Assembly (NCBI GenBank): GCA_963817785.1 | Contig: CAWFPL010000002.1 | Location: 1,116,001-1,180,000, forward strand | Direction of reading: 5' to 3' | Origin: JAKALD01 sp963817785 | Lineage (GTDB): Bacteria > Pseudomonadota > Gammaproteobacteria > Burkholderiales > SG8-39 | Length of the DNA stretch: 64,000 nucleotides | Shown here: one piece after another, positions 29,153-37,231 of the stretch | Position numbering within the stretch: the first letter of the stretch is position 1 | How the letters are laid out: each line of letters starts with the position of its first letter | Made by a program: the position numbers and the translations under genes | Notes under the pieces: model-generated | The model's database searches: none | What the model was told of the DNA's origin: nothing | What the model saw: only the letters and a program-made list of their open reading frames with translations

Positions 29153-30823
29153 ATGTCGTCCGATATCGAAATCGCGCAGGCCGCGAAGCTGCAGCGCATT
29201 TCCAAGGTGGCCCTGGACAAGCTCGGCATTGCCGAGGAGCACCTCGAGCCCTACGGCCACACCAAGGCCAAGGTGTCGCTCGAGTATCTCGATTCGCTGA
29301 AAGGGCGCAAGGACGGCAAGCTGATCCTGGTGACGGCGATGACGCCGACGCCGGCGGGCGAAGGCAAGACCACCACCACGGTGGGGCTGGGCGACGCGCT
29401 CAACCACATCGGCAAGAAGGCGGTGATCTGCCTGCGCGAGCCCTCGCTCGGGCCGGTGTTCGGCATGAAGGGCGGCGCTGCTGGCGGCGGCTACGCGCAG
29501 GTGGTGCCGATGGAGGACATCAACCTGCACTTCACCGGCGACTTCAACGCGATCGCACTCGCCAACAACTTGCTCGCGGCGCTGATCGACAACCACATCC
29601 ACCACGGCAACGAGCTCGGCATCGACGTGCGCCGCATCGCCTGGAAGCGCGTGATCGACATGAACGACCGCGCGCTGCGCGAGATCGTCGCCTCGCTCGG
29701 CGGCCCGGGCAACGGCTACCCGCGCCAGGACGGGTTCGACATCGTTGTCGCCTCGGAGGTGATGGCGATCTTCTGCCTCGCGACTTCGATCGAGGACCTG
29801 AAGAAGCGCCTGGCCAACATCGTCGTGGGCTACACGCGCGAGCAGAAGCCGGTGACCGCGCGCGACCTGAACGCGCAGGGCGCGATGACGGTGCTGCTCA
29901 AGGACGCGCTCAAGCCCAATCTGGTGCAGACGCTGGAGAACAACCCGGCGTTCATCCACGGCGGCCCGTTCGCCAATATCGCGCACGGCTGCAACTCGGT
30001 GATCGCCACTCAGTCGGCGCTCAAGCTGGCCGACTACGTGGTGACCGAGGCGGGCTTCGGCGCCGACCTCGGCGCCGAGAAGTTCCTCGACATCAAGTGC
30101 CGCAAGTCGGGCCTGCGCCCGAGCGCGGCGGTGATCGTGGCGACGATCCGCGCGCTCAAGTACCACGGCGGGGTGGACGTCAAGGAGGTCAACAAGGAGA
30201 ACGTGGAGGCGCTCGAGAAGGGGCTGGTGAACCTGGAGCGCCACGTCGACAACGTGCAGAACGTGTACGGCATCCCCTGCGTGGTGTCGATCAACCGCTT
30301 CAGCTTCGACACGCCGGCCGAGATCGAACTGCTCAAGTCGAAGATGGCCAAGCTCGGCGTGCCGGTCGTGCTGGCGACGCACTGGTCGGACGGCGGCAAG
30401 GGCGCGGCCGAGCTGGCGAAGATCGCGGTCGGGATGTGCGACAAGCCGTCCAAGCCCACCTTCGTCTACGACGACGGCGACGGGCTGTGGGACAAGATCG
30501 GCAAGATCGCGAAGAAGGTGTACCGCGCCGCCGAGGTGACCGCCGACAGCAAGGTGCGCAACCAGATCAAGAAGCTGCAGGAGGACGGCTACGGCGGCTA
30601 CCCGGTGTGCGTCGCCAAGACGCAGTACTCGTTCTCGACCGACGCGCAGAAGCGCGGGGCGCCCTCCGGCCACGTGATCAACGTGCGCGAGGTGCGGCTC
30701 GCCGCCGGCGCCGAGTTCATCGTCATGGTCTGCGGCGACATCATGACCATGCCCGGGTTGCCCAAGGTCCCCTCGGCCAACAAGATCGACATCGTCGACG
30801 GCAAGGTCGTCGGCCTGTTCTGA
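29153..30823 (+). CDS. fhs: Formate-tetrahydrofolate ligase
   Basis: The 556-residue ligase makes 10-formyl-tetrahydrofolate from formate, ATP and tetrahydrofolate. The P-loop TPAGEGKTTTTVGLG and CLREPSLGPVFGMKGGAAGG are typical, with FTGDFNAIALANNLLAALIDNH and EAGFGADLGAEKF farther on. Length is as expected (about 557). Only 38 bp separate it from the formate dehydrogenase alpha gene, so it is likely in the same operon; formate can therefore be assimilated or oxidised by one transcription unit. Confidence 0.97.
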   Translation: MSSDIEIAQAAKLQRISKVALDKLGIAEEHLEPYGHTKAKVSLEYLDSLKGRKDGKLILVTAMTPTPAGEGKTTTTVGLGDALNHIGKKAVICLREPSLGPVFGMKGGAAGGGYAQVVPMEDINLHFTGDFNAIALANNLLAALIDNHIHHGNELGIDVRRIAWKRVIDMNDRALREIVASLGGPGNGYPRQDGFDIVVASEVMAIFCLATSIEDLKKRLANIVVGYTREQKPVTARDLNAQGAMTVLLKDALKPNLVQTLENNPAFIHGGPFANIAHGCNSVIATQSALKLADYVVTEAGFGADLGAEKFLDIKCRKSGLRPSAAVIVATIRALKYHGGVDVKEVNKENVEALEKGLVNLERHVDNVQNVYGIPCVVSINRFSFDTPAEIELLKSKMAKLGVPVVLATHWSDGGKGAAELAKIAVGMCDKPSKPTFVYDDGDGLWDKIGKIAKKVYRAAEVTADSKVRNQIKKLQEDGYGGYPVCVAKTQYSFSTDAQKRGAPSGHVINVREVRLAAGAEFIVMVCGDIMTMPGLPKVPSANKIDIVDGKVVGLF

Positions 30824-30835
30824 GCCGGTCGGCCT

Positions 30836-30858
30836 CGCGGCGCCCGCGGGGCGCCGCG
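30836..30858. terminator. GC-rich hairpin after fhs, weak terminator candidate
   Basis: CGCGGCGCC and GGCGCCGCG form a 9-bp stem around a short loop in the fhs-terC gap. There is no T-run after it, so it may act as an attenuator or RNA-stability element instead of an intrinsic terminator. Confidence 0.3.
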
Positions 30859-30923
30859 TGCTGCTGCGGCGGGGAGTAGAAGCGCGTCAGGATGCAGTCA
30901 GCATTCGGCCGTAACACGCATCC

Positions 30924-31670
30924 ATGATCCAGACATTCAGCGAGCTGGCGTTCTGGCAGGCGCTCGGCGAAATCGTCTGGGTCAACCTGCTGCTGTCCGG
31001 GGACAACGCCGTGGTGATCGCGCTCGCGGCGCGCTCGCTGCCGGCCAAGCAGCAGCGCCTGGCGGTGGTCGGCGGGAGCGGCGCGGCGATCGTCATGCGC
31101 GTCCTGCTCACCGCGTTCGCGGTGGCGCTGCTGCAGCTGCCGTGGTTGAAGCTGGCCGGCGGCGCGCTGCTGCTGTGGGTCGGCGTGAAGCTGCTGGTGC
31201 CGGAGGAGGCCGAGGACGAAGTCGCCGCCGGCGACAGCATGCTCCAGGCGATCAGAACCATCCTGATCGCGGACCTGGTCATGAGCCTGGACAACGTCAT
31301 CGCGGTTGCGGCGGCCGCGGACCAGGGGCCGCCCGAGGCCAAGGTCGCGCTGCTGGTGATCGGCCTGGGGCTGAGCATTCCGATCGTGATCTTCGGCAGC
31401 GCGCTGATGCTGCGGGTGATGGAGCGTTTCCCGATCATCATCACGCTGGGCGGCGCGCTGCTGGGATGGATCGCGGGGGAAATCGCGATCACCGACCCGG
31501 CGCTCGAGCACTGGGCATCGGTCGCGGCCCCCTGGCTTCACGACTACAGGGTCACTGCCATCGCCGGCGCCGCGCTGGTGGTCGGGTTGGGAAAGTGGCT
31601 GGCGGCCCGGCAGGAAATCGCCGCAGCGCAGCATCACCCGGGGCCGGAGGCAGAACGGCCCGACACTTGA
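30924..31670 (+). CDS. TerC-family integral membrane protein
   Basis: The 248-residue protein has about seven hydrophobic segments and the TerC-family acidic motifs LSGDNAVVIALAARSLP (about 24-40) and DLVMSLDNVIAVAAAAD (about 119-135), each with Asp-Asn. TerC members are associated with metal ions, especially manganese, and some act in secretion-linked metallation. Its role between formate dehydrogenase and the oxalate transport genes is not evident; metal supply for metalloenzymes is a possible link. The stop codon of the gene falls inside the FNR-type box at 31667. Confidence 0.85.
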   Translation: MIQTFSELAFWQALGEIVWVNLLLSGDNAVVIALAARSLPAKQQRLAVVGGSGAAIVMRVLLTAFAVALLQLPWLKLAGGALLLWVGVKLLVPEEAEDEVAAGDSMLQAIRTILIADLVMSLDNVIAVAAAADQGPPEAKVALLVIGLGLSIPIVIFGSALMLRVMERFPIIITLGGALLGWIAGEIAITDPALEHWASVAAPWLHDYRVTAIAGAALVVGLGKWLAARQEIAAAQHHPGPEAERPDT

Positions 31671-31680
31671 CCCCAATCAA
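31667..31680. promoter_or_regulatory. FNR-type box upstream of tctC
   Basis: TTGACCCCAATCAA is a TTGAC-N4-ATCAA dyad with one asymmetric position; the flanks extend it to CTTGA..TCAAG. It lies 107 bp upstream of the tctC GTG. It matches the boxes upstream of fdh and oxc. Confidence 0.5.
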
Positions 31681-31707
31681 GGTTTAGAACTCCGCCCGGC
31701 GCCGAAA

Positions 31708-31723
31708 TGTCATGTCTATGACA
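31708..31723. promoter_or_regulatory. Second dyad upstream of tctC
   Basis: TGTCATGTCTATGACA is a 6-bp inverted repeat with a 4-bp spacer. Its centre is 42 bp, about four helical turns, from the centre of the FNR-type box at 31667-31680. It could be a second operator or overlap the transcription start. Confidence 0.4.
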
Positions 31724-31786
31724 GTGCAATGCATGGTTGGCGCAAGAATCCGGCCATCACCACAACAGGACGCCCGAGGAGGAACC

Positions 31787-32815
31787 GTGAAACCGAAGTT
31801 CGTTCGAGCAGCACGCGCCGCGCTGGCGGCGTCTTTGCTGGCGATGTGGCCGCTTGCCAGCCAGGCATGGGAGCCGACCAAGACGGTGGAGTTCATCATT
31901 CCCGCTGGCACCGGCGGCAGGGCCGATCAGATGGCTCGCTACATCCAATCGCTGGTGGCGAAACACCACCTGATGAAGCAGTCGATGGTGGTGATCAACA
32001 AGGCGGGCGGCGCCGGCGCCGAGGGGTTCCTCGACGTGAAGAACGCGAAGGGGGATCCGCACAAGCTGATCATCACCCTGTCGAACCTGTTCACCACGCC
32101 GCTCGCCACCGGCGTTCCGTTCAACTGGCGCGACCTGACGCCGGTGCAGATGATGGCGCTGGACGAGTTCGTGCTCTGGGTGAACGCGAGCAAGCCCTAC
32201 AACACGGCGATGGAGTACATCGACGCCTGCAAGAAGATGGCGCCCGGCAAGTGCAAGATGGCGGGCACCGGTTCCAAGCAGGAAGACCAGATCATCACCG
32301 CGGCGATCGAGCAGAGGACCGGCGACAAGTTCATCTACATCCCGTTCAAGGGCGGCGGCGCGGTCGCGGTGCAGCTGGTCGCCAACCACGTCGATTCGAC
32401 TGTCAACAACCCGATCGGGGCGGTGGCGCAGTGGCGCGCCGGAAAGCTCAAGCCGCTGTGCGTGTTCGACTCGGAGCGCATGCCGTACAAGGCGAAAATC
32501 ACCAAGTCCGTGTCCTGGTACGACATCCCGACCTGCAAGTCGCAGGGGCTGGACGTCGAGTACGTGATGCTGCGCGGCATCTTCATGCCCGGAGGCGTGA
32601 CGCCGGACCAGGTCCAGTACTACGTCGACCTGCTGAACAAAGTGCGCGAGCTGCCGGAGTGGAAGGAGTTCATGGCCACTGGCGCTTTCAACCAGACCGC
32701 GCTCAACGGCAAGGCCTACGAGGAATGGGTGGCGAAGGCGATCCACGCCTGCGGATCGGCGAGCAGCTGGAGCATGGCGGAGTCTTATCTGGACGCCTCC
32801 CGGTTTGGCAAGTGA
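31787..32815 (+). CDS. TTT substrate-binding protein (Bug/TctC family)
   Basis: The 342-residue periplasmic receptor of a tripartite tricarboxylate transporter has a signal peptide (AALAASLLAMWPLASQA, cleavage before WEPTK) and the Bug-type ligand loop EFIIPAGTGGRADQMARYI. The ligand-loop and KGGGAVAVQLVANHVD elements are typical. GTG 31787 is chosen for its GAGGA ribosome-binding site and because it gives a normal signal peptide. Its partners tctB and tctA are downstream, separated by an IS110 element. Given the oxc-frc neighbours, the ligand may be oxalate or another dicarboxylate. Confidence 0.9.
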   Translation: MKPKFVRAARAALAASLLAMWPLASQAWEPTKTVEFIIPAGTGGRADQMARYIQSLVAKHHLMKQSMVVINKAGGAGAEGFLDVKNAKGDPHKLIITLSNLFTTPLATGVPFNWRDLTPVQMMALDEFVLWVNASKPYNTAMEYIDACKKMAPGKCKMAGTGSKQEDQIITAAIEQRTGDKFIYIPFKGGGAVAVQLVANHVDSTVNNPIGAVAQWRAGKLKPLCVFDSERMPYKAKITKSVSWYDIPTCKSQGLDVEYVMLRGIFMPGGVTPDQVQYYVDLLNKVRELPEWKEFMATGAFNQTALNGKAYEEWVAKAIHACGSASSWSMAESYLDASRFGK

Positions 32816-32999
32816 TGTTTGATTCTGGCGCTTGAGGATCCGGCTGCAGTCTTATATCCGGCCTGTTGGTGCAGACCGAGGTCTGCTGGCCCTGATGGAA
32901 TTCGCCGGGGAAGGCCTCATCTCCGTGGAGTCCTCAAAGGACTGCCCGCCATTCAGGTTTCTCTTCCCCGCGGTCCGACCTGTCGCGCCATCACTCGCA

Positions 33000-34210
33000 C
33001 ATCAACCTGCGCAACCTTTTAGCGATCCACTCTCCTTGTTGGTTCGTTGATCTTCTACGCAGCGTTCGCTGCGTAACCCTTCTGGTACGTCCGCTCATGG
33101 GCAAGCAACGCCCAGATCGTGCGCGCCATCTTGTTGGCAAGGGCCACCGCCGCCGCGTTGAACGGCCGGCGCGCCAGCAGCTGCTCGAGCCAGGCATCGG
33201 GCTCCTTGGCGCGGGTGATGACCGAGCGCGCGCCGTGAATGAGCAAGGTGCGCAGATACACATCGCCGCGCTTGCTGATGCCCTGGAGCTTCACCCGGCC
33301 GCCGGTGCCGCTCTGGCGCGGCACCAGCCCCAGGAACGCCGCGAACTCGCGGCCCGACTTGAACGTCCGGGCATCGCCAATCGTCGCCACCGCCGCCGTG
33401 GCTGTGAGCAAGCCCACGCCCGGAATGTCCATGAGCCGCTTGGCCGCCTTGTCGTCCTTTTTCCACGCAGTGAGCTTCTTCTCGATCTCGGCAATGTCCT
33501 GGTCCAGCGCCTCGATGCGCTGCAATTGCCCGCGCACGGCCTCGAGCACCATCGCCGGCAGCACGCCCTCGAGCTCGGCGAGCTCCCGGGGAACGCGCTC
33601 CAAGCCTTTTCGCCGACCCTGCGACAGGGCCGCACCGAACTCGTAGAGCAGCCCGCGCAGCTGGTTGCTCTGCATCGTTCTGATCTTCACCAGCTGCTCG
33701 CGCATGCGGTGCAGCATGAGCACGCTTTGCTGCCCTTCGCTCTTCAGCGCCACGAATTTCATCCCGGGGCGTTGCGCCGCCTCCCAGATCGCCTGGGCAT
33801 CGGCCGCATCGGTCTTGTTCGTCTTCACAAACGGGCGCACGAACTGCGCCGCGATCAGCTTCACTTCATGCCCCAGCCCGGTGAGCTTGCGCCCCCAGTA
33901 ATGCGCACTGCCGCAGGCTTCCATCGCAATCACCGAGCGCTCCCCGGTTGGCGAAGAACTCCAGCACCTGGCCCCGCTTGAGTTGCCGCCGACCGATCTC
34001 GCCCGTTTCCATATCCACCCAGTGCAGCTGAAACAGCCTCTTTGCCAAGTCCAGTCCGAATGTCGTAGTCTTCATCTCGAGCCCTCCTTACCCTCAAGTG
34101 GTCGTTGCAGGACCACCACTTTGGCACTCTTAGATGCCGTCGGGTACAGCGAGGGCTCCTTCTACTTACCTTCCCTCAGCCTCCCCCGGGTCAGAGGGAG
34201 GCGTCCATAC
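33000..34210 (-). mobile_element. IS110-family insertion sequence (ends approximate)
   Basis: An IS110-type transposase gene with flanking non-coding DNA sits between tctC and tctB. The upstream side of the transposase carries the hairpin AGTGGTC-GTTGCAG-GACCACCACT near 34100-34125, a common feature near IS110-family ends. The termini and any target duplication could not be resolved; the gap available is 32816-34230. Confidence 0.75.
33055..34075 (-). pseudogene. IS110-family transposase, single-base frameshift
   Basis: The N-terminal part (MKTTTFGLDLAKRLFQLHWV) and the remainder (IAMEACGSAHYWGRKL, KTNKTDAADAQAIWEAA, and the C-terminal IPGVGLLTATAAVATIGD..FKSGREFAAFLGLVPRQ region) together make a full-length IS110 transposase of about 340 residues with the DEDD-type acidic residues and the C-terminal domain with its conserved Ser/Gly region. 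They are in different frames because an extra G in CGGGGAG at about 33935 breaks the expected Asn-Arg-Glu-Arg-Ser sequence. This is either a real inactivating lesion or a homopolymer error. Confidence 0.85.
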
Positions 34211-34230
34211 CATCTCCAGGTAACGGCCTG

Positions 34231-34272
34231 AAAAAGACGGCGCGCTGCCGCACGCGGCGCGCCGTTCTTTTT
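34231..34272. terminator. Bidirectional rho-independent terminator between tctC/IS and tctB
   Basis: AAAAAGACGGCGCGC pairs with GCGCGCCGTTCTTTTT around a short loop, giving a GC-rich stem with an A-run before it and a T-run after it. It separates the receptor gene and IS110 element from tctB-tctA. In TTT operons a hairpin here often lowers transporter expression relative to the receptor; that is inference here. Confidence 0.75.
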
Positions 34273-34290
34273 CGCGCGGAGGACGAAAGC

Positions 34291-34797
34291 ATGTCAGAGG
34301 ACCGATCCAGCCGCCCTGCGTGCACGCAGAAAAGCGCGGAGATCGCGCTCGCGCTGGTGCTGATGCTGCTCGGGGCGATCGTGATCTACGACAGCCTGCG
34401 GCTCGGGGCCAAGTGGGGCAGGGACGGGCCGCAGCCCGGCTACTTCCCGTTCTACGTCGGCCTGCTCATCTGCATCTCGTCAGCGCTCAACCTGTTGAAG
34501 GCGTTGACCATCCGGCCGGAGAAGGACAGGGCCTTTGTCGAGGTCGGGCAGCTCAAGCTGGTGCTGGTGGTGCTGGTGCCGACCGTGATCTACGTCGGCC
34601 TGGTGGGCTGGCTGGGGATCTACGTCTCGTCCGCGGTTTTCGTCGCGCTGTTCATGCGCCTGCTGGGCAAGTACGCGTGGTGGAAGGCGCTCGCAGTCGG
34701 CTTCGGCAACAGCATCGCGTTTTTCCTGATTTTCGAGATCTGGTTCCAGGTCCCGCTGCCCAAGGGCCCGCTCGAGGCGCTGCTCGGACTGGATTAG
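34291..34797 (+). CDS. TTT small membrane subunit TctB
   Basis: The 168-residue protein has four hydrophobic helices (IALALVLMLLGAIVIY, FPFYVGLLICISSALNLL, KLVLVVLVPTVIYVGLV, ALAVGFGNSIAFFLIFEIW) and the TctB-type GPQPGYFPFYVG motif. It forms the small permease subunit with TctA. ATG 34291 follows an AGGACGAAAG ribosome-binding region. It starts 19 bp after the terminator at 34231 and is followed by tctA after 12 bp. Confidence 0.88.
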   Translation: MSEDRSSRPACTQKSAEIALALVLMLLGAIVIYDSLRLGAKWGRDGPQPGYFPFYVGLLICISSALNLLKALTIRPEKDRAFVEVGQLKLVLVVLVPTVIYVGLVGWLGIYVSSAVFVALFMRLLGKYAWWKALAVGFGNSIAFFLIFEIWFQVPLPKGPLEALLGLD

Positions 34798-34809
34798 CGG
34801 GAGCCATCG

Positions 34810-36323
34810 GTGCAAGAGATTCATTCATTGCTGGAGAAATTTGCGGTCGCCCTCACGTTCAAGAACGTCGGCCTGATGCTGATCGGGGTCGTGCTCGGCG
34901 TGATCATCGGCGTCCTACCCGGACTGGGGGGCGCGAACGGCGTGGCGATCCTGCTGCCGCTCACCTTCAGCATGGCGCAGCAGCCGGGCGGAACGACCTC
35001 GGCGATCATCCTGCTGTCGTGCATCTACTGGGGGGCGCTGTTCGGCGGCGCGATCACCAGCATCCTGTTCAACATTCCGGGCGAGCCCTGGTCGGTGGCG
35101 ACAACTTTCGACGGCTATCCGATCGCCCAGAAGGGGCGCGCCGGAGCGGCGCTCACCGCGTCGTTCACCTCGTCGTTCGTGGGGGCGCTGGTGGCGGTGA
35201 TCGTCATCACCTTTCTGTCGCCCGTCGTCGCCAACTTCGCGCTGGAGTTCGGCCCGCCGGAGTTCTTTGCGGTCTACCTGCTCACCTTCTGCGCGTTCGT
35301 CGGCATGAGCAAGGAGGCGCCGTTCAAGACGCTCGCCTCGATGATGCTCGGCTTCGCGCTTGCCTCGGTCGGCACCCGGTGACCGGAACGCTGCGGCTCA
35401 CCTTCGGCACCCAGGCGCTGCTCAGCGGCTTCGATTTCCTGGTAGCGGTGATCGGCCTGTTCGGCATCGGCGAGATCCTGCTCACGCTCGAGGAGGGCCT
35501 CGCGTTCAAGGGCGCGTCGGCCAGGATCAACCTCAAGGTGGTGCTCGAGACCTGGAAGGAGCTGCCGCGCTACTGGCTGACCTCGCTGCGCTCCTCCGCA
35601 GTGGGCTGCCTCATGGGTATCGTGCCCGGTGGTGCGACGCCGGCCTCGTTCATGAGCTACGGCGTGGCGCGCCGCTTCTCGAAGAACGGGCCGAAGTTCG
35701 GCACCGGGGTGATCGAGGGGGTGGTCGCGCCCGAGACGGCGGCGCAGGCGGCGGGCACTTCCGCGCTGCTGCCCATGATCACGCCCGGGGTACCGGGCTC
35801 GCCCACCGCCGCGGTGCTGCTCGGCGGCCTGCTCATCTGGGGACTGCAGCCCGGCCCGCTGCTGTTCGTTGAGCAGAAGGACTTCGTCTGGGGGCTGGTC
35901 GCGAGCATGTACCTGGGCAACATCGCCGGTCTGATCGTGGTGCTCACCTGCGTGCCGCTGTTCGCCGCGATCCTGCGCGTGCCGTTCTCCGTAATTGCGC
36001 CGATCATCATCGTCGTCTGCGCCATCGGCGCCTACACGGTGGACAACAGCATGTTCGACGTCTGGATGATGGTGGTGTTCGGGATCGCGGGCTACGCGTT
36101 CAAGAAGCTGTCGTATCCGCTCGCTCCGCTGGTGCTCGCGATCGTGCTCGGCCACAGCGCGGAGGCCTCGTTCCGGCAGGCGATGCTGGTGTCCCAGGGC
36201 CAGCTCGGCGTGTTCTTCTCCAACGGCCTGGTCGGCACGATGACCGGGCTCGCCCTGTTACTGCTCGTGTGGCCGGTGCTCTCTCTCGCGATCCGCAAGC
36301 TGCGCGAGGGGCGGGCGGCCTGA
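34810..36323 (+). CDS. TTT large permease subunit TctA, apparent frameshift
   Basis: TctA is the large membrane subunit (about 500 residues, 12 helices). The first 190 codons carry GVLPGLGGANGVAILLPLTF and FNIPGEPWSVATTFDGYP, and the rest (TGTLRLTFGTQALLSGFDFL, IVPGGATPASFMSYG, ITPGVPGSPTAAVLLGGLLIWGLQPGP) continues in another frame. At about 35371-35379 the GTC-GGC-ACC-CGG-TGA lacks net one base relative to the expected Val-Gly-..-Pro-Val-Thr-Gly. A four-base deletion (expected GACC) or a one-base loss both fit. GTG 34810 is the start. Transport would be lost if the frameshift is real. Confidence 0.85.
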
Positions 36324-36345
36324 GCGCGCCGGCGGGCGCGACGCG

Positions 36346-36957
36346 TTACGCGTCGCCCGAGCGCTGCTTGAGCCGCGAAAGCGTCTCGGGCGTGAGGTTG
36401 AGGTAGGCCGCCAATTCCTTCTTCGGAATGCGTCCGATGAGCTCCGGGTGCTTGCGCTGGAATCGCGACAGGCGCCCGGGGGCGTCCAGCAGGTGCAGCG
36501 TGATGGAGTGCGCCATCACCTCGGACATGAGCTTCATCACCTCGTATTCGAAGCGCTGCTTGACCTCGGGGTGGCGCTCGAGGAACTCGACCCATTGCGG
36601 CATGCCGAGCTTGACCGTGCGCACCTTGGTGACCGCGACGATGCTGTAGGGCACGGGCGTCCCCAGGCGCCAAGCCGCGTACGAGTGGTCCATTTCCGTC
36701 TCGGCCGCGAAGCGCAGGATCATCTCCCGGCCCTCGGCATTCGCCACCACCCGCTTGAGCATGCCGTCGAGCACGAAGAACTGCTCCATCTCGTTCTTGC
36801 CCTGACGCATCAGGAGATCGCCCTTGCGGTAGTCGGCGACCGCCAGCAGCGGCTCGAGCTCCTCCCACTGCCCTGCGCTCATATCCTGCAGGATCAGGTT
36901 CTGGCGCAGTTGCAGCCGGATCGTGTTGCGCTGCGGGTGGGTGACGAACGAAGCCAT
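36346..36957 (-). CDS. Crp/Fnr-family transcriptional regulator
   Basis: The 203-residue regulator has an N-terminal cyclic-nucleotide-binding-type beta-barrel (DYRKGDLLMRQGKNEMEQFFVLDGMLKR, about 41-68), a long dimerisation helix and a C-terminal winged HTH (IPKKELAAYLNLTPETLSRLKQ). The recognition helix carries ETLSR, i.e. ExxSR, the set that lets FNR-type proteins read TTGA half-sites. It has no cysteine, so it is not an iron-sulfur oxygen sensor. It is divergent from oxc, with a matching box at 37068-37081 between them. It probably senses an intermediate of oxalate or formate metabolism or a cyclic nucleotide. Confidence 0.92.
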   Translation of the reverse strand: MASFVTHPQRNTIRLQLRQNLILQDMSAGQWEELEPLLAVADYRKGDLLMRQGKNEMEQFFVLDGMLKRVVANAEGREMILRFAAETEMDHSYAAWRLGTPVPYSIVAVTKVRTVKLGMPQWVEFLERHPEVKQRFEYEVMKLMSEVMAHSITLHLLDAPGRLSRFQRKHPELIGRIPKKELAAYLNLTPETLSRLKQRSGDA

Positions 36958-37067
36958 GCGTCGGACGGGGTACAGCGGGAACGGGATATTCTACTCGACC
37001 GGGCCGGCGCAGGACCGCGCCGGGGTCTCGGATGGGTGGGCCGCGCGGCGCCGGAATAGGGGAAACC

Positions 37068-37081
37068 TTGACTGTAGTCAA
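37068..37081. promoter_or_regulatory. FNR-type box upstream of oxc
   Basis: TTGACTGTAGTCAA is a perfect TTGAC-N4-GTCAA dyad, extended to CCTTGACTGTAGTCAAGG. A -10-like TAGACT lies at 37104-37109, about 30 bp from the box centre, consistent with class II activation of oxc. It is between the Crp/Fnr gene and oxc, so autoregulation is also possible. Confidence 0.65.
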
Positions 37082-37231
37082 GGCTCGCCCGGCGCCGGGT
37101 TTCTAGACTCACAGCCACGGTATTTCGTATTCGTGTAACTCGTTACCGTAGCAGCTGTTTGCGTGCTCGCAATTCTGCCGACCGGCGCCCGAGGCGCGAT
37201 CCGGCGGCAGTCATTCAGTCAGGAGGCTCCG

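Noticed and set aside
32816..33054. Short open frames after tctC
   Set aside because: They lack family resemblance and lie in the probable IS110 flank.
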